DNA from: an uncultured bacterium
GTDB taxonomy: Bacteria; Bacillota; Clostridia; Lachnospirales; Lachnospiraceae
NCBI GenBank assembly: GCA_905215625.1
Contig: CAJMQQ010000004.1
Coordinates: 15,656 to 79,655, forward strand
Length of the DNA: 64,000 nucleotides
Direction of reading: 5' to 3'
Position numbers and translations under genes: made by a program. The notes beneath the pieces were generated by a model, which was given only the letters and a program-made list of their open reading frames with translations, was not told the DNA's origin and did no database searches. This document shows positions 8,121-15,980 of the stretch, piece after piece; the first letter of the stretch is position 1, and each line of letters opens with the position of its first letter.

Positions 8121-9632
8121 ATGGTACGGCTTCAAACATTTTTATATCGAACATTTTACAGGTTTCAAAATATTGCATTTGTATATATTTTATTGCTGGC
8201 AATTACATGCCCATATCAGGATATTCGTTGGGCAGGTGCTATTTCACTAGGGGGGGCATTTTTAACAAATCGGCTGTTACATATACATAAAAGCCGTATA
8301 GGCAAATGGTTGGATCGGGTAACGGTAAAAGGAGACAGAATCTTTTTGGGGGCACAAATAATATCATTACTAACTATGCTTTTATTTGCATGGTTCCTTC
8401 GAGTAGAAAACAGTTGGGATTACGGGCAAATAATAGATTCGGCATATAGCTGGGTAAACAATGGAACGATACATAATTTGGCTTACTATGCGAGATATAG
8501 CAATAATCAATTAATATTATTGATTTTATCGTTATTGTTTGAAATAATAAGAGTTTTTTCTCCAAACGCATCCATAGAGCTTTGTAAAGCAGTATCTGTT
8601 GTTGTAAATTGCTTGGTAATACAGGGAGCAATTTTTTTTACATATAGTACAGCAAAATACTGTTTTTCTAAAAAACAAGCTTTTATAACAGGGATGCTAA
8701 GCCTGTTGTGTTCGCCATTATATTTATACAGTTCCATAATGTATACGGATACACTTGGATTATTGCCGCTTTCTTTGACCCTTTATTTTTATGTACGCTT
8801 TCTAAAAGAAGATAGATTAAAAAGATGGCTTTTTGCTTTGGAAAGTGTTTTTTGGGGAGTTCTGGGATATTATCTGAAAGCGACTATAGGCATTGTATTG
8901 ATAGCAATAGTCATAGACTTCGTTTTGAGAAATTTCAAAGAATCATTTGTGAAAATGCGGCACAATATTGGGCTTTTCGCGATAATATTTGGCTTGACTT
9001 TTTTTGCAGAAAATATACTTATTACTAATATACTGCAAAATTTTACAGGTATTACAGAGCAATTATATGAAGAAAATCGTTTTCCGCCTTATCACTGGAT
9101 CATGATGGCTTTAAACAAAACCGGAGGATATAATCAGGAGGATGTTGAGTTTAGCAAAAGCTTTAGCACGATAGAAGAAAGAAAAGCAGCCGAGATAACG
9201 GAGATTGGTCAGCGTTTGTCGGAGCGTGGGGTATCTGGAACACTTTCTCATATTTTTTATACAAAATGGAGACGGACATGGACATATTCCACTTGTGCGG
9301 CAGATGATTATATTTGTCGAAAGCCTATAAATGAAAATATATTACACCAATTTTTTACTGCGGATGGAAAATTTTATTTAATTTATATCCTATATGCCCA
9401 TACCTTTTGGCTACTGCTGCTATTTAATATTTGTAAATCAGCAAAGCAAAAGAAGTTTGAAAAAACGTTTGTTTTTCATCTATCGCTTTTTGGCTTATTG
9501 GCTTTTTTGAGTTTTTGGGAGTGCAATCCTCGATATTTAGTAGTATTCCTTCCAGTTTTAATATTGCTGGAAGCAGACGGGGTGACAGCCATTTATTCAG
9601 AAGATATAGGAGGTATAGTGCCATATGTGTAA
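8121..9632 (+). CDS. Polytopic membrane protein, GT-C (GT39-like) glycosyltransferase candidate
   Basis: The 503-residue protein has about 10-12 hydrophobic segments. A large early outside loop contains ENSWDYGQI near residue 95, comparable with the acidic motif in the first loop of GT39/ArnT-like enzymes. The adjacent overlapping gene encodes a DPM1/GtrB-like enzyme that would make a polyprenyl-phosphate sugar, the donor used by GT-C enzymes outside the cell. I infer that it decorates the glycan after export. An alternative is a polymerase-like membrane protein. A GAAAGG site precedes the ATG. Confidence 0.65.
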   Translation: MVRLQTFLYRTFYRFQNIAFVYILLLAITCPYQDIRWAGAISLGGAFLTNRLLHIHKSRIGKWLDRVTVKGDRIFLGAQIISLLTMLLFAWFLRVENSWDYGQIIDSAYSWVNNGTIHNLAYYARYSNNQLILLILSLLFEIIRVFSPNASIELCKAVSVVVNCLVIQGAIFFTYSTAKYCFSKKQAFITGMLSLLCSPLYLYSSIMYTDTLGLLPLSLTLYFYVRFLKEDRLKRWLFALESVFWGVLGYYLKATIGIVLIAIVIDFVLRNFKESFVKMRHNIGLFAIIFGLTFFAENILITNILQNFTGITEQLYEENRFPPYHWIMMALNKTGGYNQEDVEFSKSFSTIEERKAAEITEIGQRLSERGVSGTLSHIFYTKWRRTWTYSTCAADDYICRKPINENILHQFFTADGKFYLIYILYAHTFWLLLLFNICKSAKQKKFEKTFVFHLSLFGLLAFLSFWECNPRYLVVFLPVLILLEADGVTAIYSEDIGGIVPYV

Positions 9633-10602
9633 ACCGATACTTTTTATAGTTATTCCATGTTACAATGAGGAAGAAGTATTGCCTTTAACTGCGCCGCTTT
9701 TTCTGAACGAATTAGAAGAAATGATTGAGAATAATGCGATTGCGCCAGAAAGCAAAATCCTATTTGTAAATGATGGAAGTAAAGACAGGACATGGGATAT
9801 CATTGAAAGTCTGTCAGGACAGAATTCACATTTTACGGGTATTTCTCAAAGCAGAAACAGAGGACACCAAAACGCTGTTCTAGCCGGATTGATGGAAGCA
9901 AAGGAATTTTGTGATATTACAATATCTATTGATTGTGATGGGCAGGATGACATTCATGCGATGAGAGAAATGGTAAAGGCGTATGAAAATGGCTCTGAAA
10001 TCGTCTATGGAGTACGAAATAACCGAGAAACAGATACATGGTTTAAACGGATTTCTGCAGAGGGATTCTATCATGTTTTGAACTGGATGGGGGCAGAGTG
10101 TGTTTTTAACCACGCCGATTATAGGTTAATTAGTGCAAAAGTATTAAAAGAATTTGCCAACTTTAAGGAAGTAAATTTATTTCTTAGAGGTATGGTTCCA
10201 TTGGTTGGCTTTAATAGTACGTCCGTATATTATAAACGAGAAGAACGTATTGCAGGGGAAAGCCACTATCCATTGAAAAAAATGCTTGCATTGGCATTTG
10301 ATGGAATTACGAGTTTGTCAATAAAACCGATTCACATGATTACATCGTTGGGGGTTATAATTGCAGGATTGAGCTTTGCGGGAATTTTATGGTCGATTTA
10401 TAGGGCATTAACTAGCACGACAGAACCAGGATGGGCATCTATTGTTTGTGTAATTTGTTTTTTGAGTGGTATCCAATTGTTATCACTGGGATGTATCGGA
10501 GAATATGTGGGAAAAACCTATATGGAGACAAAACAAAGACCAAGATACATTATAAGCAAACGTATAGGAAATGTACCTCAAAAGCCTTTGGATAAAGAAT
10601 AA
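9625..10602 (+). CDS. Polyprenyl-phosphate glycosyltransferase (DPM1/GtrB/CsbB-like GT2)
   Basis: The 325-residue protein has an N-terminal GT2 domain (FIVIPCYNEEE, FVNDGSKDRTW, SQSRNRGHQNAVLAG, SIDCDGQDD) and two C-terminal transmembrane helices (about 235-260 and 270-295) ending in GEYVGKTYMETKQRPRY. This layout is diagnostic for the GtrB/CsbB family, which charges undecaprenyl phosphate with a single sugar. It overlaps the GT-C-like gene by 8 bp. The two would form most of a CsbB-GtcA-YfhO type extracellular glycosylation system. No GtcA-like flippase is visible nearby. Confidence 0.88.
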   Translation: MCKPILFIVIPCYNEEEVLPLTAPLFLNELEEMIENNAIAPESKILFVNDGSKDRTWDIIESLSGQNSHFTGISQSRNRGHQNAVLAGLMEAKEFCDITISIDCDGQDDIHAMREMVKAYENGSEIVYGVRNNRETDTWFKRISAEGFYHVLNWMGAECVFNHADYRLISAKVLKEFANFKEVNLFLRGMVPLVGFNSTSVYYKREERIAGESHYPLKKMLALAFDGITSLSIKPIHMITSLGVIIAGLSFAGILWSIYRALTSTTEPGWASIVCVICFLSGIQLLSLGCIGEYVGKTYMETKQRPRYIISKRIGNVPQKPLDKE

Positions 10603-10663
10603 ATAGAAAAGTAGTTATATGTAATTCTATATGGAGGAAAATCTGTTCAGCGGAGAAAAATTA

Positions 10664-10672
10664 TGATATAAT
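10664..10672 (+). promoter_or_regulatory. Extended -10 promoter for potassium channel gene
   Basis: TGATATAAT at 10664-10672 is a perfect extended -10 (TGN plus TATAAT). The -35 is poor. A start near 10,679 would leave a 35-nt leader before the ATG at 10,714, supporting that start and suggesting the channel gene is transcribed separately from the glycan operon. Confidence 0.55.
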
Positions 10673-10713
10673 TAACACAAATTATGGAGTTATATGCGAA
10701 AAGAGATGAAACT

Positions 10714-11460
10714 ATGAGATTATCAAAAAAACAACATTTGTATTATGATATTATTATGAGCACTCTAGCGGTAGGGGCAGCTCTGATCGCATTTATTGAT
10801 ATTTCGCAGGGGCTAAATGAATGGCAGCAGTTGTTGGATCATGTTTTGTGGTTGATTTTTTCGATAGATTATATCATCCGTTTCCGGGCAGCACCGAAAA
10901 AAAGTGTTTTTATTAAGACAAATATTTGTGATCTTGTTGCAATAATTCCTTTTTATACGATTTTTAGAGCATTTAGACTACAAAAGGTAATGAAGTCGCT
11001 TAAATTTTTAAAATTTCCAAGGATTATTGCTTTTTTGTACCGTCCACTACGAAAGGCTAAACGCTTTTTAAATACCAATGGCTTTAAGTATGTAGTCTTT
11101 GTAACTGTAATAATGATTGGAGCAGGCGGTGTCTTAATTCATTTTGCAGAAGGCATGAGTTATGGAGATGGCCTTTGGTGGGCTTTTGTAACAGCCACTA
11201 CAGTAGGATATGGGGATATATCTCCGACAACACTTTATGGACGGATTATTGCTACTGTATTGATGCTATTGGGAATTGGATTAATTGGTACAGTGACAAG
11301 TACATTAACTTCATATTTTTTGAAAATTCAAGATAAAAGTACAAAAAATCAGGTTATAGATATTATTAAGAATAAATTAGAACATTTAGACGAGTTATCA
11401 GATGATGAGGTGGAAGATATTTGTTCGACAATAAAAGGGTTACATAGAAAAAAGCATTAA
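10714..11460 (+). CDS. Voltage-gated-like potassium channel (ion transport family)
   Basis: This 248-residue membrane protein has an S1-S4-like N-terminal half, including the basic stretch RAFRLQKVMKSLKFLKFPR that resembles an S4 segment. The pore module WWAFVTATTVGYGDISP carries the K+ selectivity filter TVGYGD. A final helix and a short cytoplasmic tail follow. The start at 10,714 has an AGAGATGA ribosome site. An in-frame ATG at 10,684 lies almost at the predicted transcription start and has no site. It shares no obvious pathway with the neighbouring glycan genes. Confidence 0.9.
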   Translation: MRLSKKQHLYYDIIMSTLAVGAALIAFIDISQGLNEWQQLLDHVLWLIFSIDYIIRFRAAPKKSVFIKTNICDLVAIIPFYTIFRAFRLQKVMKSLKFLKFPRIIAFLYRPLRKAKRFLNTNGFKYVVFVTVIMIGAGGVLIHFAEGMSYGDGLWWAFVTATTVGYGDISPTTLYGRIIATVLMLLGIGLIGTVTSTLTSYFLKIQDKSTKNQVIDIIKNKLEHLDELSDDEVEDICSTIKGLHRKKH

Positions 11461-11492
11461 TGAGGTTAATATGCTAAATGACTTATAGAAGT

Positions 11493-11537
11493 AGCATACA
11501 CTTAAAAAAGAGAGTTTGAAGTGTATGCTATTTTTTT
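11493..11537 (+). terminator. Rho-independent terminator
   Basis: A perfect 11-bp stem (AGCATACACTT with AAGTGTATGCT), a 15-nt loop and a run of seven T follow the channel gene. The T-run overlaps the stop codon of the convergent recombinase gene. Confidence 0.9.
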
Positions 11538-12345
11538 ACCAGTTTATAATATTATCTACAAGTTCTCGCTGTTCAGTTGCAGTTTTTCTAAGATAAATAC
11601 GAGTGGTTTCAATGCTTTCATGTCCCATAAGGTCTGCAAGGAAAGCAATATCGTTACAACGTTCCAGGAAATTTTTTGCGAAGCGGTGGCGAAAGGAATG
11701 CGGATATATAACTGAGGGATTAATGCCATATTTTACTGCCAGTTTTTTTAGTTGTCCGGAAATACCGCGGGTAGTGATTGGCTTGCCGTATTTGTTTAAA
11801 AAAATGAATCCACTTACCTGTTGCTTTTCTTCCAACCAAAACAAAGCTTCATTCTGCAGGTCTTTGGGAATATAGATTCGACGCAGCTTTCCGCCTTTTG
11901 AGTAAAGGTCAAGATGGCCGAGCTTAACGTGTTCAGCTTTTACCTGGATTAACTCACTGACTCTTGCCCCGGTAGCAGCAAGAAAACGGATTACAAAATA
12001 CCAGAACATCTCATCGTCTTTTCTTAAACAGGACTTAAAATACTCATAGTCAGCTTCGCTGATTACGTTTTCCAAAAAAGTTTTCTGTTGAACGCGGACA
12101 AAGGGGAGTTTCCATTTTTCTTTCCCAATGTATTCTAAATAGTAATTGATGGCGCGTAATCGGAGATTAACGGTTTTAGGCTTGTAAGTTTCTATTAGCC
12201 ATATTTTGTACTCACGCAGCGTTTTGTGGGTAATTTCATCGTAGCGTTTGCTATATTGCTTGATTGCAAACATATATGATGAAATTGTGTTTTCTGAGAG
12301 GTGTGAGTCTCTTAAATGTCTTTCAAAGTTTTCTCTTTCTATCAT
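11536..12345 (-). CDS. Tyrosine recombinase (integrase/invertase family)
   Basis: The 269-residue protein has a SAM-like core-binding domain (1-80) and a catalytic domain with every key residue visible: R128 (ATGARVSEL), K153 (GGK), H216 and R219 (HSFRH), H242 (GHESIE) and the nucleophile Y251 (TRIYLRK). At this size, without the long arm-binding domain of phage integrases, it fits the XerC/D and invertase groups. It lies at the distal end of the switchable glycan operon with no att sites, excisionase or phage genes nearby, so I infer that it inverts the 639-920 segment. The SD (AAAGGAGG) sits in the loop of a short hairpin formed by CGAAAG and CTTTCG. Confidence 0.93.
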   Translation of the reverse strand: MIERENFERHLRDSHLSENTISSYMFAIKQYSKRYDEITHKTLREYKIWLIETYKPKTVNLRLRAINYYLEYIGKEKWKLPFVRVQQKTFLENVISEADYEYFKSCLRKDDEMFWYFVIRFLAATGARVSELIQVKAEHVKLGHLDLYSKGGKLRRIYIPKDLQNEALFWLEEKQQVSGFIFLNKYGKPITTRGISGQLKKLAVKYGINPSVIYPHSFRHRFAKNFLERCNDIAFLADLMGHESIETTRIYLRKTATEQRELVDNIINW

Positions 12346-12515
12346 GACGAAAGACCTCCTTTCGCCACATATTATACAATTAAGTGCTAAATAAAAGTGA
12401 TTATATTAAATGGACTTTTTGATTTTTTTACAGTATCGTGCTATTCTGATAGTGGGAAAAGAAGTTTATTTGGAACGGAGGTAATCCGTACAGTTTTTAA
12501 GAGAGGAGCAATTTT

Positions 12516-14129
12516 ATGAAGGTACTTTACTATGGAGGAACGATTATTACAATGGAACATCCAGGTGATGCTCCGGAAGCCGTCCTGACCGATCTGCAGT
12601 CTGGCCGGATTGCGGCGGTGGGAACGCTGGAGGAAGTAGAAAAACTGGCGGATGAAACGACAAAAAAGGTGGATTTGGCTGGAAAGTGCCTGATGCCGGC
12701 ATTTATCGATTCTCATAGCCACGTTACCATGGCAGGACAGATGAGTCTGTGCGCCGATTTGTCGGATTGCGGATCCTTTGATGAAATTGTTGAGACGATA
12801 CAAGAATTTATCAAGAAAAAGGGAGAAACAGGTCTGAAAGCAGTTCTGGGATTTGGGTATGATCAGAACTTTTTAGCGGAGCAGGATCATCCCCACAGGC
12901 AGGTGTTAGATCGGGTAAGCACAGAAATTCCGGTGATTATCATGCACGTATCCGGACACGTGGCCTGTGCCAACAGCAAAGCTCTGGAAATGGCAGGAAT
13001 TACCAAGGATTTGCCGAATCCGGACGGCGGAGTGATTGGAAGAGAAGCTGGTTCAAATGAACCAAATGGGTATCTGGAAGAAGCCGGAATGGTGCTGATC
13101 CAGCAGTTAATCCAGGCTAAGCTGGAATTTGACTACAATGCGATGGTGGAGCAGATGCAGGAAATTTATATTCAGCATGGTGTTACCACGGTTCAGGAAG
13201 GCGCGGCTACCAAAGAAGGCGTCCAGATGTTAAAGAGGATTGCGGATAATGGACAACTGAAAATTGACGTAGTTGCCTATCCCATGCTGAACGAAGATGG
13301 AAAAGCAGTCATGATTCAGGAAAAAGAGCTTGCAGGCAGGTATCAGAACCGGCTGAAAATCGGTGGATTCAAGCTGGTTTTAGATGGTTCTCCCCAGGCG
13401 CGTTCTGCCTGGCTGTCAAAGCCTTATCTGACAGGAGAAGAAGGGTACTGCGGTTATCCCTGGATGCCGGATGAGGCAGTGAAAGAGGCTGTCCAGTATT
13501 CGGTGGATCAGGGGCAGCAGATATTAGTTCACTGCAACGGAGATGCGGCCAGCGAGCAGTTTTTGAATGCTTATGAAGATGCGGTGAAAAATTCAGGGCA
13601 GAAAGAGAAAAACAATCTGCGGCCAGTAATGATTCACTGTCAGACGGTTCGCAATGACCAGTTGGATCGGATGGCCAGACTAAACATGATTGCTTCAATT
13701 TTTGTAGGCCATGTCTGGTACTGGGGAGACATTCATATGAAGAACCTGGGACCGGAACGGGGAAACCATATTAGTCCGGCAAAAGACGCCCTGGATCGGG
13801 GAATTGTGATTACCTTCCACCAGGATACGCCGGTAACCAGACCCGATATGCTTCATTCTGTATGGTGCGCGGTGAACCGTATCAGCAGGAATCACCAGGT
13901 CATCGGAAACGAACAGAAGATTCCGGTATATGAAGCATTAAAAGCGGTTACGATTGATGCGGCATATCAGTATTTTGAGGAAAAGGATAAAGGCAGCATA
14001 CGGGCAGGAAAACGAGCCGATCTGGTAATTCTGGATAAGTCTCCTCTGGATGTAAAACCAGAGGATTTAAGGGAAATCCGCGTATTGGAAACCATAAAAG
14101 ACGGAACCAGTATTTTTAAAGCAGAGTAA
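12516..14129 (+). CDS. Amidohydrolase family 3 protein (YtcJ-like)
   Basis: The 537-residue protein starts with the short beta-sandwich of metal-dependent hydrolases, then the HSH metal motif near residue 68 (FIDSHSHVTMAG). Later are HVSGH, a DGSPQARSAW segment, LVHCNGD and the C-terminal GKRADLVILDKSP that closes the composite domain. Order and length match YtcJ-type amidohydrolases, which act on amide or similar bonds of small substrates. The true substrate is not known. It has an AGAGGAG site and is followed by a strong terminator, so it is likely monocistronic. It marks the return to higher G+C sequence after the accessory locus. Confidence 0.9.
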   Translation: MKVLYYGGTIITMEHPGDAPEAVLTDLQSGRIAAVGTLEEVEKLADETTKKVDLAGKCLMPAFIDSHSHVTMAGQMSLCADLSDCGSFDEIVETIQEFIKKKGETGLKAVLGFGYDQNFLAEQDHPHRQVLDRVSTEIPVIIMHVSGHVACANSKALEMAGITKDLPNPDGGVIGREAGSNEPNGYLEEAGMVLIQQLIQAKLEFDYNAMVEQMQEIYIQHGVTTVQEGAATKEGVQMLKRIADNGQLKIDVVAYPMLNEDGKAVMIQEKELAGRYQNRLKIGGFKLVLDGSPQARSAWLSKPYLTGEEGYCGYPWMPDEAVKEAVQYSVDQGQQILVHCNGDAASEQFLNAYEDAVKNSGQKEKNNLRPVMIHCQTVRNDQLDRMARLNMIASIFVGHVWYWGDIHMKNLGPERGNHISPAKDALDRGIVITFHQDTPVTRPDMLHSVWCAVNRISRNHQVIGNEQKIPVYEALKAVTIDAAYQYFEEKDKGSIRAGKRADLVILDKSPLDVKPEDLREIRVLETIKDGTSIFKAE

Positions 14130-14147
14130 TTAGATCGCAAACACTAT

Positions 14148-14204
14148 ACCAACGTAATCCTAGTATCTGAAGTAAAAACGATACTAGGACACGTTGGTTT
14201 TTTG
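14148..14204 (+). terminator. Rho-independent terminator
   Basis: A long hairpin pairs ACCAACGT with ACGTTGGT and, inside it, CCTAGTATC with GATACTAGG. It is followed by a T-run. Confidence 0.93.
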
Positions 14205-14251
14205 CATCTCCTGCGTCTATATTGTGAACAAATGAAAATAAGGAGATTATA

Positions 14252-14572
14252 ATGAGGTCGGCCAAGGAGATTTTAGACCAGATTCCGTTTTTAAAGAGTT
14301 ACAGGGGTTATGAAGATATGCTTTTATGTATGGAATTGGTCGCGGAGAACGAGGAACGCCTGGTCAAGGTACGGGAACGAGTGTATCTGCCGGTTGCCCA
14401 GCAAAAGCAGGAAAGCCTCCACAAGGTTGAAAAAAATTTGAGGACGTTCCGAAAGGTATTTTTTATCAATGGAGGGCAGGAATATTTGGAAACCTGCCTG
14501 GAACGGAAAATTGGTGCAGAACTTTATCCCAGAGAGCTGATAGAAGCGCTGGCAGAATGCATGAAAGGCTGA
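14252..14572 (+). CDS. Small Spo0A C-terminal-domain-like protein
   Basis: The 106-residue protein shows weak but ordered resemblance to the DNA-binding domain of Spo0A: a GYEDMLLCMEL helix, LVKVRERVYLPVA in place of LYPDIA, HKVEKNLRTFRKVFF in place of RVERAIRHAIEVAW, and a C-terminal PRELIEALAECM helix in place of PTNSEFIAMVADKL. There is no receiver domain. The recognition helix is less conserved than in the protein at 15,041-15,463, so DNA binding is uncertain. An AAGGAGA site precedes the ATG. Function is unknown. Confidence 0.6.
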   Translation: MRSAKEILDQIPFLKSYRGYEDMLLCMELVAENEERLVKVRERVYLPVAQQKQESLHKVEKNLRTFRKVFFINGGQEYLETCLERKIGAELYPRELIEALAECMKG

Positions 14573-14721
14573 TTGCGTTTTTAAATATCTATATTTTCTT
14601 AAAATCTATATTTTCAATGGCAGATTGTTTTTGAAAGTCATGCCACATTCCAGCATACGCTTACGTTTTATATTTATAAAGATAAATAAAATAACAGAAA
14701 TTGTATTTTTTTGTCGATTAC

Positions 14722-14735
14722 TACCGTATACGGTA
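14722..14735. promoter_or_regulatory. Palindromic operator candidate upstream of XRE gene
   Basis: TACCGTATACGGTA is a perfect 14-bp palindrome lying 62 bp before the XRE start codon. It overlaps a weak promoter-like region (TTGTCG at 14,711). Autoregulation by the downstream XRE protein is the simplest reading. Confidence 0.5.
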
Positions 14736-14797
14736 TCTATGGAAAAGTTTTTTTGTATAAACTATTAGAAGATAATTTAGCACAAGGGGGACCGAAC

Positions 14798-15040
14798 ATG
14801 GACGGACAGAAGATACTGGCAGAGAGAATTACAGACTTATGCGGGAAAAGGAGGTACTCTTACTATGAACTGGCCTACAAATCAGCAGTCCCGTTGACAA
14901 CACTCATGCACATTATAGATGGAACAACGAAAAATCCAGGATTGTTTACCATTTCAAAGCTGTGCGGCGGTCTGGGAGTAACTCTGAAAGAGTTTTTCGA
15001 TGTTCCGGAATTTGAAGGAATAGAAGAAAATCTGGAGTAG
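14798..15040 (+). CDS. XRE/Cro-type helix-turn-helix regulator
   Basis: The 80-residue protein is essentially one HTH_3 domain: AERITDLCGKRRYSYYELAYKSAV, then LTTLMHIIDG as recognition helix, then TISKLCGGLGVTLKEFFDV. The ATG at 14,798 is chosen because AAGGGGGA lies 7-8 nt upstream and the domain starts there. Upstream in-frame codons would add 29 residues unlike the family. It probably regulates its own promoter through the palindrome at 14,722. It ends one base from the end of the convergent gene. Confidence 0.85.
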   Translation: MDGQKILAERITDLCGKRRYSYYELAYKSAVPLTTLMHIIDGTTKNPGLFTISKLCGGLGVTLKEFFDVPEFEGIEENLE

Positions 15041-15463
15041 TTAGGAAGAAACCGGAGGGCTGCTGCGGCTGTGGTTTTCCGGAATGACCAGCATGGATAA
15101 AAGGGTTCCATTCTGTTTCCATTCATCCGAAGGATTGTGTTTTTTGATATAGCAGGAGAGAATGTCGATAAATTCTCCATTGGTTGGCTTGGACTGAAGA
15201 CGGCAGCCTGCGATTTGAAAAAGGCGCTCCCTGTCTCCGCGGCTCCAGCAAAGGGAGATGACAGTGCGGATATTGCGCTCAACGCAGGATGGGGTGGTAC
15301 TGTGGATTTCTGCTACCAGGGGATAGAGAAGTTTGGAAACCATCAGAAGGCGGTTCTCATCTTCCAGGATAAGCAGAATAGAAGTATTTAAATAATAATA
15401 GCCCAGATGGGTTGCTGAAATACCTAAAGAACGGATAACAGCAAGGGGAAGATAGGTATTCAT
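15041..15463 (-). CDS. Stand-alone Spo0A C-terminal DNA-binding domain protein
   Basis: The 140-residue protein matches the Spo0A effector domain throughout: a LGISATHLGYYYLNTSI region, LLYPLVAEIHSTTPSCVERNIR as the helix-turn-helix, CWSRGDRERLF, and KPTNGEFIDIL near residue 97. There is no phosphoacceptor receiver domain, so it cannot be switched by the phosphorelay in the ordinary way. It could compete for 0A boxes or bind other sites (inference). The C-terminal 35 residues are unassigned. A strong AAAGGAG site precedes the start. Confidence 0.8.
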   Translation of the reverse strand: MNTYLPLAVIRSLGISATHLGYYYLNTSILLILEDENRLLMVSKLLYPLVAEIHSTTPSCVERNIRTVISLCWSRGDRERLFQIAGCRLQSKPTNGEFIDILSCYIKKHNPSDEWKQNGTLLSMLVIPENHSRSSPPVSS

Positions 15464-15596
15464 ATCGGACAGCTCCTTTCTCTTTTCCTATTGTACTAGA
15501 AATTAGAGGGAAGTCAGCAAAAAGGATTAATTTAGACTTCTTTCGACAAAAAGAGAGCGAGAAATTCACATAAGATGTGTTTTATAGGACTGGCGG

Positions 15597-15803
15597 CTAA
15601 TTGGAATGCCGCTGTTTTTTTACCATATCCCAGATAGTTGCATGCATCCATTCAACTGTATTTTTTAATGAGGCATTTTCCCGTTCTAATTCCTGGACGC
15701 GGATAGCAAGATGGGTCATGACTTCCAGCTGGCTGGAAGGAAGAGTGGTACAATCCAGGTAATGGCTGCATTGGCTGCAGAAATTTTGCGATGATTCTTT
15801 CAT
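15597..15803 (-). CDS. Small cysteine-containing coiled-coil protein, unknown function
   Basis: The 68-residue protein begins MKESSQNFCSQCSHYLDC, with Cys at a CxxC pair plus a third Cys. A heptad-like amphipathic segment (LAIRVQELERENASLKNTVEWM) predicts a coiled coil. The ATG at 15,803 has an AGGAGGG site 5 nt upstream. An upstream in-frame ATG would add 16 residues without a site. It may bind metal or dimerise, but I do not recognise the family. Confidence 0.6.
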   Translation of the reverse strand: MKESSQNFCSQCSHYLDCTTLPSSQLEVMTHLAIRVQELERENASLKNTVEWMHATIWDMVKKQRHSN

Positions 15804-15924
15804 AAAACCCTCCTGATAATGAAAATCGGCAGTGAGGGACGGTTCTCTCATTGCCCCCTGGTATTTATATATAATGTAAAAATCGTTAATATATGACAGA
15901 AAAAGAAAAAAAGGTGGGGTTTAT

Positions 15925-15960
15925 GCAAAAAAGCTGCAATTCCCGAAGGAAAAGCAGCTC
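15925..15960 (-). terminator. Rho-independent terminator of cell-wall-binding protein gene
   Basis: On the minus strand, AGCTGC and GCAGCT flank an inner TTCC/GGAA pair closing a TTCG tetraloop. T6 follows directly. It lies 21 bp after the stop codon of the gene at 15,981. Confidence 0.9.
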
Positions 15961-15980
15961 TTAAAAGCAACTCTTAAATA

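Noticed and set aside
11536..12345. Recombinase as evidence of a prophage or integrative element
   Set aside because: There are no phage, conjugation, excisionase or attachment-site features in the neighbourhood.
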